Assembly: GCA_020740775.1 (NCBI GenBank)
Contig: JAHEWK010000011.1
Location: 1,860,001 to 1,924,000, forward strand
Reading direction: 5' to 3'
DNA from: Ilyonectria destructans
Taxonomy: Eukaryota > Ascomycota > Sordariomycetes > Hypocreales > Nectriaceae
Length of the DNA: 64,000 nucleotides
Below are positions 1 to 10,431 of the stretch, in pieces. The notes beneath the pieces were generated by a model, which made no database searches, was not told where the DNA came from, and saw only the letters and a list, made by a program, of their open reading frames with translations. Position 1 is the stretch's first letter; every line of letters starts with the position of its first letter. Made by a program: the position numbers and the translations under genes.

Positions 1-3000
1 TGCAATGCGATCGTGAGGGAGCTACGTATATTCAAGATGCGCGGAACACACTTTCTGTATTGCAGAGTCGTCATTGGCTGGGACCGAATGTTGGCCCATC
101 AACTGCCCGTAACTAATGGCCCATGGGGTGGGATGGACGCGACGCGTTTTAATGCGACGCTGCTGTGAGCTCTCTGTTTCAACTGCATGAACATGCATCG
201 TAGCCGGTGGCGCAGCTGTTGGCCTCGGTCGAGAAGCAGTGGGACGGCGTCAATGGTGACAGACGGACGACGGGTGACTTCGGATCCCTGGACCGTAGCG
301 GCCAAGCAGTCAATGTTGGTCACGTTTCTGAGATGTCATTTCTGCGTAGTACGCCGTTGACACTTTGACAGACGCTGCCGAAGTGGTTTCAACGGCCCCC
401 ATTAGGCATCAAGCATCAGCCACCAGCTGTCGGCCATCAGCCAAGAGCATGATTCCACGGACCGTGCCCTGTAGATCCGGTCCGTCTTCCAACGGGAGAC
501 GGTGATGCCGGAAGATGACGTCTGAAACGGATGCCAACGACCCAGCCCAGGCTCAGATCAACGTCAGCGAGATCCCTGTCGTCGGATGCAGCTCATCTCC
601 GACCTTAATGCTAGTCGGCCGCAAGCTTGGCGAAATGCAAATGCGACGAAAACTGGCAAACACATAATTACGCCCAAGACGCGATTCAATCGTACGTAGA
701 TGTGGCGAGACCAGAAGAGACGATACGAGGATCTCGCTAGTTCCCTGTTTTCTTATTCCCATGCTGTTATTGTCTCCATTTCTTCTGGTCCGAGGTGATG
801 ACGGTGGTCTGTGGCGAGCGTGGGAACATTGGAGATGCAAATTAGGGTGTTTCAGAGGGTAAAGGCCAGTGTCTCGGGATGGCCATCGAAACTAATTGTT
901 AGAGGCTACGAGAATTCACTCTTTTGGAATGGCAAAGCCATAATTAGTCCAGCGAGCCATCTGCAAAGCAGAGCAGACCAGATTGACCAAACAGAGAGAC
1001 ACGGGGTAATCGCAAGGAGACCTAAACCAGGGTAGCCGAAGCGACTGGGGCACGGGCTCCCTGGCGAGTGGAGGATTAGAGGAGCGCAAATTTCCCCGTG
1101 ATTCAGCGGGAACCAGGGTTGAGAGGGAGCCGGGCATTTCGCCGTTTGGGGTCTCGCAAACAAAAGGCTCGGACCAGGTACTTGTGAGAGTGGACGAGAG
1201 GGAAACCAAGGTCCCAAGAGAAGGGATGAGCATGGATGGGCACGGTGATCCCTCGCCAACGCACTGACGAGGCCCATTGGATGTTGTCTGCGATGTCAGG
1301 TCCAGGAAGATTTCCCATGGATCCAAGGACGGTGGAAGAGGGATCCGGATGTGACTGACACGGTCCTCCGGCGAAGAGCCTTCCCTACGGGGACCATCGG
1401 AGACGGATGTGGAAAAAGAAACGGTGACATGGCGCTCGCGGGTTGGGCTGAACGTGCGCCCAGCCACGAGATGACAGCCAGCCCATAAAAGCAATCGACG
1501 TAATTGCGACGTAGGGAGCGGGTGCCGTATGCACGGATGCGTAGACTTTTGTGCTTGCTTTGATGGAGGGAGGGAGAAAGAAAGAAGCAAAGTGCCCGGC
1601 TGTGCAATGCGTGTGGACGACGGAGGGCCGCGTCCAGAAGACGGGAGAGACAGTTGGGATGAGGCCGTGACCTTGAACCCTGAACCTGGCCAGTCCAGCT
1701 CACGTACATATTGTACATGACCAGGGTAAAGGCAGAGCTGATGTGCGCTGCCCGAGATGCAGCTCGGCAATAGTACCATGGTAAGCAGAAGCGAGTTTTC
1801 GGAGGAGTAATTGTCAGAACAGAGTGAGAAAAGAAGAAGAAAAAGAAAAGAAGACCATCTCTTCTTCGGTACGTACAGCACATCGCGGCCCAACGAGGAT
1901 CTCATCTCATCCCATCCCGTCTCATCCCGCCTCTTGTCTTTTGGTCTCGGGTTTCCGAGGGACATTATCTCTCCTTCTTCCGCCTCTTGTGCAGTGGTTC
2001 GATCCAGTAAGTGACTGCGACGGCGAGATCAATCCGGGGCCCATGTCACCCGTCACCCATCACCCACATCATGCCAGATGCATTTCTTCCGTCTATCGCA
2101 TGTGGACGGCTCAGCGCACGTACTCCCAGGCTTGGACTTTTTAATGATCAATCTGCCTTCTACTCGGGCTTCTCGAAAGAAGTGGGAACGTCGCCGGGAC
2201 CATTTTGCAAGGCTCATGCTAGCCGGCGATGGGTGGGAACAGCGCTAATACATAGGTTGACAGGCTTTTCCGCTGGGCCTTGTTAGTGATGCGAGGGGAC
2301 CATGGTGCTGGAGAGTTAGACCTGGTCAGTCGGATGTCTGTCCGGGCTAGGCGCAAGTGCACTTTGCACATCCAAGCACTGCCAGCTCCTGGGCTGGGCG
2401 CGTGACGAGAGGTTCGGTGACAGCGATGCGAAGGGGAGGGCTACGAGGCGACGGCGTCGGTTGAGACGTGTCTCCGAGTAATGTGCAGACCCAAGCTCCG
2501 AGTGTTGGTCGTGCGAAGTAGCTTGAGCCTGGGTCCAATTGGGAATAGGTGGGATGTAGAAGCGCAATATCAATCATAATAATAACAACACCTTCCAGCA
2601 TCAGCCTGCTTCAGCTTGCAGATCGCTCTCCATACCTGACCGAGAAAGCGAGAGATGGCTAAGATATACCGGATTCCACCATTTCTTGGCTGAAGACTTT
2701 CTACTTCTCCCTGCGAGCCCCTGTGCTGCCCTGTTCGGAGGGCGCCTCAATGTGCTGCGTTGTGCTGCGCTGCACAGGGCATATTCACAAAAGCTGGGCC
2801 CGAGCTGCGGTGTGACCGAACGATATATCGTGATGTGCTATGTTAATCACTTTGGGGCCAAGCTACTACGTAGTAGACCAGAGGTACCGTCAAGAAGCCC
2901 ACTACTGGAGATTACTGGTCAATGCCTGGCCATAACAAACCGGGCTCCGTTGAGAGCGGACGTGCTTCCTTCATGGAAGGGGCGGGGAGCAAGCCCATTT

Positions 3001-4801
3001 GCCCGCGTCTCCCTTCCAGAGGGACCATTTATTGGGGGCAATTGGGGAGGGGAGGGGAGGGAGACCAAGAAGATCGACCCCAAATGTTGTTTCCCTTGCT
3101 TCCTCCCTTGGTGCCGAGTCCATCCAAATCGAGGCGTCCCGCGCATGGCGGTCAAGTTTTCGTGGTGTCCAGTACGTACCCGGACTTGTTTTAGGTGCAA
3201 TGGACCTAAGACCAATTCCGGCGCGGGAGTCGACGTCAGACGAGACGGTCGCCGTTAGCTTCAGACGGTAGCTGATGTGCTACCAATGCAAGCAGGTCCT
3301 ATTGGGAAGGGCAAAACGGAACCGAGAGACGGGAGCGCTGAGATTGCGGAGAACTAAACGGGGCGCATTGGCTGATGGCCCAGTTTGTGCAGTCGGGGTG
3401 GGCTTCCCAGCGCGCGACTTGCTGATGAGGCATTGCATGGCTTAATTTCACAAACCGCCCAGTTCCCTGAAAAGTCAATGAGCCCGGACCACGATGCAGC
3501 GTGACGGATGAATTCGTGTGTGTGCGGGCATGTGTGTGTGTATGGTTATATGAGGTACTTTACAATGGAGAAGAGGATGAGTACACTGGAGGTCTGAGAC
3601 TCTGAGGACTCTGAGACTTGGTCCACACCGTGTCACGGGCCATCCACCTCGACATCCAGCAATTGAGTACTATGTAGGTCAATGTCCAAGGGCGCAAGTA
3701 GAGTACCTCGTCTTCCGTATCCATCTTCATGTCCATCCATCCTCCTCATCGCAGAACGGGGCGGCTTGGTGCTGCCAGCGTGCCCGTGGTGGGTTTAGGC
3801 GTAAGGATGTTTCTGGTGGGCTCCTGGCTCCTGGCTTGTCCCCCGGTACCTGCAGGAACGGCGGCTTGCAGGTACCGCCGCCCCTGAATCTAGCGCCCAA
3901 GGCCAGCGGAGCGACGCACCCTCGCGCCCGCTGGGTACTTACCTGCTGTGCCTCAGCCGGTACCTGGACCTCGTTGTAGCAGGTGGCCGCTTGGGGAGGA
4001 CCGCTGGCCAGGGGGGGCAGTACCTGGGCACACCCCCGTAGCGTCCCTTGTAGCCCGTCAATTTACTGCTCCACAGCTGCAGCCCAAGTCTCATCTCGTC
4101 AATTTCGCCTGGCGCCCGAGTCTCTTCCCTTCCACCCTCGGGCGCCCCCATCTCAACTTCGTTCTCACCCCATTCGGCTGGCCAGAGCCTTTTGTCGGAC
4201 CTCTACTCCATTTACTTCAGCCTTGCCCCGGCCGATCCCCTTCTTCCATCTTCCTCCGTCCCTCTCCCTCCCGTGTGCGCGTTGTGTGGTTGTCCTGCTT
4301 CGAAAGTGTGTGCAGCACCAGCCGCAGCATCAGCCGCAGCAACAATAATAACAACAACACCACGCCCGCCGCCGCCCCAATCCCCTTCTCCCTCCCCCTA
4401 CCGCAGTAGTCCGCCTACGCCTGCGCGTCCCGCCCGTCGCCCAGTCAGGGGACACCGCCTATCCTTGGGACCAAGAGCGACCGCATCGACAAATCGCACG
4501 CCGCCGACCGATTCCACGCACCATGAGATAGTCGAGGCCGGTTCATTGGTACTTTCTAGGTCCCCGTCTCCGTCTCAACCGCCCCGTTCTCGATTCGCTG
4601 GCCGCGTTTTTCCCCCGGCGCCGCGAGCCCCAAAAACTGTTGTCTGAAACGGCCAGATATCTCATCCTGCATATTCGCGTCGCCGCCTTGATTTTTTCCA
4701 GCGCCACTGCCAAATTCTCGTCCGCTGACGCCTTCGCTCCTGTTCGCGATTCTCCAAACGACCCCGTCCCCTTCGATTTTTAACGCGTTTGGGCGTGGAA
4801 A
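1..4801. other. Gene-free spacer and probable kinase promoter/leader
   Basis: I find no convincing gene here. Several long open frames exist on both strands, but they overlap one another, are low in methionine and show no family motif, as expected in GC-rich spacer. Small features visible are a TG-rich run near 3515-3545, a perfect 14-bp palindrome at 2863-2876, an 11-bp inverted repeat at 3844-3854/3867-3877, and from about 4160 a C/T-rich tract followed by CAN triplets near 4310-4370, which looks like promoter and 5' leader of the downstream kinase gene. Confidence 0.6.
3844..3877. repeat. 11-bp perfect inverted repeat containing GGTACC
   Basis: CGGTACCTGCA at 3844-3854 is repeated in inverse orientation at 3867-3877 with a 12-nt spacer. 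It lies about 0.9 kb upstream of the kinase start. It could be a protein-binding site or a DNA/RNA hairpin; function is unknown. Part of it (GCAGGTACCG) recurs exactly at 33318-33327. Confidence 0.5.
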
Positions 4802-7800
4802 ATGTCGGCTGCGTTGCAAACAGCCACTCATCAGCACACCGCTCTGGCGTCGTCTCCTCTGGCGTCGCCGCCGAGCCGCCAGTACAGGCCCCAGCATTCG
4901 TCTCCGTCCAGGGAGGCATACAATGCTCAGCAGAACTCGACCGCATCCCCATCGTCGAGACGCCCTCCATCCCGCAAGACGAGCGAAAACGCACCCTCGT
5001 CTACCTATCATCTAACTCCCGCTTTCGGGAACCAGGCCGCCAACACGGCCGCATCCCCCGAGCAACACTCGCCCTCGTCCGAACAACCCACCAACATGCC
5101 TCCAACGGCCCCCCCGAGGACTTCGTCCAACCATCAAAGTGGCAGCTCGCGAAGAGCCAACTACTCTAACGATAAGATGTCTAACTCCCCTAGGCGCGGT
5201 CAGACGGAGCCCCCGCGATCTGGCTCACGAGGCAATCCTATTGCGGCCGCCGAGAACGGTCATCAGAGCAGGAAACCTGTCAACTCTCACGTGGCACAGG
5301 ATTCGCCAGGCCGGTCTAGTAGCCGGGATGGCAGAGCCACGACCACCATGCCCATCCGATCCGCTCACAGCACGCCTTCGAAACCGACACAAGAAGCTAC
5401 CGATACCCTTTCCAAGGTCATCGCAGGCACCGAAGATGTCAACGGTCGCAGCCGCAATCATGTAACATCCCAGGACGATGCCGCACCACCCCCTGTGGTC
5501 TCATCCGGCGACCATGAGGAGCGAAGAGGTGGTAGGAGCCGACATGATCACAGCAACCGAAACCACAAAGGAAATACAAAGTTTGGCGACTTCATTCTGG
5601 GCAACACTATTGGAGAGGGCGAGTTTGGAAAGGTCAAGCTGGGCTGGAAGCAGGACAGCCAAGTCCAGGTAAACATTCGGGTTTTGCCTCTTCTCCATTG
5701 TTTTTTGCTAACCGTTGTGAATAGGTTGCTATCAAGCTGATTAAGAGAGACAGTGTTGGCACCAACCCGTCTCGATTTGCCAAGATCTACCGTGAGGTCG
5801 CTATCCTCCGCGGCGTCTCACACCCAAACATTGTTCGCTTGATTGACAAGGTCGAGACCGACAGGCACATTGGCATCATCCTTGAGTATGCGTCGGGCGG
5901 CGAGCTCTTCGACTACATCCTCAACCACCGATACCTGAAGGATCACTCTGCTCGCCGTTTGTTCGCCCAACTCGTCTCGGGTGTGGGCTACCTCCACAAG
6001 AAGGGAATTGTTCACCGAGATCTCAAGCTCGAAAACCTGCTCTTGGATCGCAACCGGAACATAATCATTACCGATTTCGGCTTTGCCAACACATTCGATC
6101 CAAATGAGGATCTTAGCGATGAGGAGGAGCTTAACCTGACCGACAGGGATTTTGTGAAACGAATGGGTCTGGATCGCATTAAGCCGAATGGATCTCGAAA
6201 GGGTGATCTCATGCAGACGAGCTGTGGAAGCCCTTGCTATGCGGCTCCCGAGTTGGTTGTCAGCGATTCTCTCTACACCGGGCGAAAGGTGGATGTCTGG
6301 AGCTGCGGTGTCATTCTGGTAAGTGTCTCACCTTTGTGTTCTGCAGAACTAGCGCTAACGGCCATTTGTAGTATGCCATGCTCGCCGGGTACCTACCTTT
6401 TGACGACGACCCAGCCAACCCCGAAGGCGACAACATCAACCTGCTCTACAAATACATCGTGACCACTCCTCTTACCTTCCCCGAGTACGTTACGCCACAT
6501 GCTCGAGATCTCCTACGCCGGATCCTGGTCCCCAACCCCCGAAAGCGAGCCGACTTGTTCGAGGTGGCTCGCCATAGTTGGTTGAGCGAATATGCCCAGC
6601 TCGTCGAGTTTATCACCAGCTCGACTACTTTGCCCTCGGATGTTCAGAATTCGAGTGCTGCACCTACCGACTATGCAGCAGAGGCTCCTATGGTCGCCAG
6701 AAGCTCGTCAGTTCGCGAGGCTGCCAAGCAAAAGCAGGCTCATCCTCCCATCGTGGGTGGATTGGCCAAGACCCATGGTAACATCGATCCTGAAGCCGAG
6801 ACCGCCGACCGCCGTACACCTAAGGATGCGAAGCGCCGAACTGTGCAAGTGGAGTATGTGGCGCCCACGACGCAGACGCAGCGCGGTGCCGATGGCTCGA
6901 CTCCGAAATCCCGAGGTCGGTCCAACTCCCAGGGCCCTGTCGACTCCCCCAGTACCGCGTTGTCCACCGACAAGCCATTGCCTCGAGATCCGCCAGTGGT
7001 CAAAGACATCACCCCGAAGTCGACGGCACCGAAGCGACCCCCAAGCGCGCACAAGAGCACACCGCCGTCTAGGCCGACCCGAGATACACGCACTGCTCCC
7101 GAGAATCCGTATATGGCTGGCATAAACGCAGCGACAAGGCCCCAGACGGGTGGTTCTATGCAGTCTCGACCGACCTATGGACAGCCTGTACCTCCCGCGG
7201 TCGCCGACACCAATGCGCAGGGACGAATCCAACAGCCATCCAACGCCGAGGACGACGAGAATATGGGCAAGACGTTTGGGAGTGTTCCGCCCAAGGTTGC
7301 AAAGATGACGTTCCAGGGTGAGCCCAAGCGCGACGGCAGGGGGCACAAGCGATCCAATACTCTTGGAGACCTTGGCTCCAAGATCATGGGTCGCAGTGGA
7401 TCCATCTTTGGTGGTCGTGGCAAGAAGAGGTCAGAGCAGCCGCCGCAAGTTGACAAGTCGAGAAAATACCCTCCAGTCAGCCTGTCGCACACGATGCTCC
7501 CTGGTGAAGAGACTGGACCCAGGCCTTCGATAGACTCTAGGGTCTCTCGTCGATCTTTCTCCCTCGGACTTGGAAAGAAGCGGAGTGGAAGTATTCCTCG
7601 CTCACAGGCTTCTGGAGACAAGCCAAAGGGCCGACGATTCTCTCTGGCCAAGGCCATGGGGCTAAGTAAGGATCACGGCAGCGCCCCGCCCTCAGAAGTG
7701 GACTCTCAGGCAGACCTCCCGATTCAAAACCCCCGGAACGATGCGCCATTGGGCTACAGTAACCATGAGGAGCCCCGCCAGAGCGAACCTTACTTTGATG

Positions 7801-8210
7801 CCGTATCTGATCTGAACCATCCACAAGAGAGGGCAAACTCAAGCCCTGTCTACCACCAGAGGTATGGATCCGTGCAAATGGATAACCGCCGACCTACTGC
7901 AATCCCATCATACGTCCAGGGAGCCCACCTGAACTCGGGATCCGAGTCCTCGGTAGATATGCGACGACCCCCAACCGAGCCCCGACCTAGAGTGTACCAG
8001 GCGGATTACTCGGAGTCTGAGGGGTACGACGGACGCCCTGTTGGCTCCAGTCAAGGAAACCGAGGAGTGCTGCACAAGAATCACAAACGATTCACGGATG
8101 CGTACGACCAGGACGAGTACCGAGGACACGAAGGGAGCAGTGGAGCCGCGAAGCGAGTTATGGACTTCTTTAGGAGACGAGGGAAAGCCCGAGGCGGCGA
8201 GGATCGGTGA
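4802..8210 (+). CDS. KIN4: Kin4-type serine/threonine protein kinase (CAMK/CAMKL family)
   Basis: Three exons (4802-5668, 5725-6318, 6372-8210) join in phase to give about 1099 residues; both introns are GT-AG and 53-56 nt. The first 260 residues are Ser/Pro-rich and look disordered. The kinase domain spans about 261-557: glycine loop GEGEFGKV (about 270), VAIK lysine about 293, HRDLKLEN about 386, DFG about 406, and CGSPCYAAPE preceded by a Thr near 454. The segment between DFG and APE carries a roughly 30-residue acidic/basic insertion. The remaining 540 residues are low complexity and rich in Ser, Pro and basic patches. Family knowledge: Kin4/KfsA kinases act in the spindle-position checkpoint and at septation and are activated by activation-loop phosphorylation. 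That this protein does the same is inference. Another CAMKL kinase is possible, but the GEGEFGKVKLGW loop favours Kin4. Confidence 0.85.
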
Positions 8211-10431
8211 TGAATGGCGCGAGAAGCACCCCGGAGTTTGCGGCGTTCCGAAACAGTCGAGATTCTTGACACCTGGACGTTTCAGCACCAATGTTTTTTT
8301 CAAGTTGGATGCCATAATATCTTTACCTGTCTTCCGGGGTCATGCAAGACCACACAAGCAGCTATCAATAATGAGGGACGAATCCGAGGGCGCCAGTGGC
8401 AACAAAAGTAGCCAGTCGTTTCCGGTTCGCAATGCACGTCACGGCGCAAGGGTTCGAGATTGGAATTTAGGTGGTGGTCCCGGAAGGCATTTACTCTCTC
8501 TCCTACATACCTTAGTCGATATGGAAAGTCTGTGGATTTGTATTGTCACGAGCAGGGACGGGAAAACAGGACATGAGGCTGGATGACCTTGTGTCGGTTT
8601 ATCAGCGTCGCAGGAGGGTTGTGGTTTCATTTTGTGCTACACAAACGCATGTTTAGGTTGTCTTGCGGGCATTAGCGATGGAGCGAAATTAGTTGTTATT
8701 GAGAATGAGCGGGTGGGGAAGCCGATTCGAAAGAGTGTTTGCATTATGGAGAATTCTTTTCGTGGCGAGAAGTAGATGGAAGAAGAAGAGTCGCCTAGAC
8801 CAGTCCCCGAGGGGAAGACGGAAATCTATTAGACATTGTGGATGGTGAAGCGTTTGCTTGGATATTAGCCCGTTGCCCATGTGATGATTCTGAGGGGGGC
8901 TGAGAGATAAACTGTAGACGAAGAATTGATTCCTGTGTCATCAATGGACAAGATAGTTTCCGGACTGAGAACGTCAGCGCAGCCTTGCTGAATGAATGAC
9001 CTAGCCAAGTGATTTACGATGCGTTCTTGGTTTCTCGGCGTCTTGGCTCCTTGGCCCCTTGGCAGGCACAGAGCTTGACGTGCTTGGCAATGGGTATTCG
9101 ACGGCGGGGAAGTCAGACTCGGAGCCGAAGCATGAAACTGAATGCAGATTGTTGCCCTTTGTAGTATAGAGGACAGACTGCGTGTGGGATTTCACTTGGA
9201 CAAAGACTTTGGTTCCCGATCTAATTTGGCGATCCTCGAGGTGGAGTGAAGCTAGAGTGGTCAACTGGAATGTGTGACGAGTGAACGTGGCTTGCGTTGC
9301 ATCGTCATGGACGGGATGTTTGTTATCTGGGGAAGTTTCAGATATACGTCATCGTGAAGGGTTGGTGCAGATTGGAGAAGGGAGGTACGGTTGACAAACA
9401 AATCGAATGCTATCATTTTGCAGGAGTGGAGTGTTGGGTGGCTGTTTGCTGCGGTGTCGCAACTGCAGTGTTCTCGTTGCAGTGCCCTCCCAGCTGCAGT
9501 GTTCCAGGTGCTGTGTTCCAGGTGTAGTGTCCCATCCACTGTACCCTTACTGAGGGACTAGCTACTTCGGTCCTTATAAACGTAGATGTCGTCATTGGAA
9601 GAGCCAGGGACCGACTGTGCCAGAGCGTGTTTGCTGTAGTCAATTGATTGATGGATATTTGCCGGGGATTACCTATCTCCCTGTAAGTCCTTTGGAAGCG
9701 GGTCTAGGCGATGACTCTGAAATCCGACCTGCGGGTGGTTCGAAAGAGCGAAAGATACTACGCAGTGACTTGGTCACGAGCGCAAGGGACTCAACATGGA
9801 AGGGCCCAGATCATCGTGGATATTGGCCTTCGGGGGAATCTCCACTGTCTACTGGGAACTGTTGTCGCGGCACTTGGTGAGTCAGTGGGGTGAACAGCCT
9901 CACTTCCCAGGTCCCGCCAATCCTCCAGCCAATCGCTCTGTTGGGAGAGTCCTGGCGGACCTGGTTAGCGGCTCGCTCAGCGCCGTGCCCTGTCAACACT
10001 ACGTACGTAGTGCATCATCGACTGCTCTGTGAGCGCAGGGGGAGGCCGCTCAACGCCTTACAGGGTCCGATAGCGTCCCACCTCGTCTCACTGCGCCCCA
10101 CGCTCGTTGGTTAGATGGTCGTCAGCCACATTACGCCGCTGATCTCCACAGGGCACCTGCAATCAGTAAGTAGCGAAGTCTACGTAGTAGGTACAAAGTC
10201 CACAGGGAGGGGCGGGCTCCCACGTGCTGTGCTTCCCTTCCGTACGGTAGTCGTCAGGGTGGTACAGAGACCGCCACCGCCTTCCGTGTGCTTCGTGTTT
10301 GCGTTGCCCCTTCCACGCCATTCACATAAAGCCAACCTCTTGGTCCCCGTTCTTTTCTTCCTACTCTTTCTCTTTCTCCCTTCTCCTCTTACAACCCCCC
10401 CAAAGACACTTGTGTCCGTAAAGCCTGTTCG
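8211..10431. other. Intergenic region between kinase and Ca2+/H+ exchanger
   Basis: No gene is recognised in this 2.2 kb. Around 9455-9535 there are imperfect repeats built on TGCAGTGTTC and GTGTTCCAGGTG. Two CCAAT boxes lie close together near 9917-9935, about 500 bp upstream of the exchanger start, with a perfect 16-bp palindrome at 9997-10012. From about 10290 the sequence becomes C/T-rich, as in a fungal 5' leader. Confidence 0.55.
9997..10012. promoter_or_regulatory. 16-bp perfect palindrome in exchanger promoter region
   Basis: CACTACGTACGTAGTG reads the same on both strands and sits about 420 bp upstream of the exchanger start codon. The TACGTAGT core recurs in other spacers of this window (2863-2876, 10181-10190, 46318-46327). 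A factor-binding site is possible but nothing identifies the factor. Confidence 0.35.

Noticed and set aside
916..1965. 349-codon open frame on the minus strand
   Set aside because: It overlaps equally long frames in other phases and on the other strand, has no motif or plausible composition, and lies in spacer sequence.
1980..2015. TGGTTCGATCC, resembling a tRNA T-arm
   Set aside because: No matching acceptor, D or anticodon stems occur within 75 nt upstream. I found no tRNA in the window.
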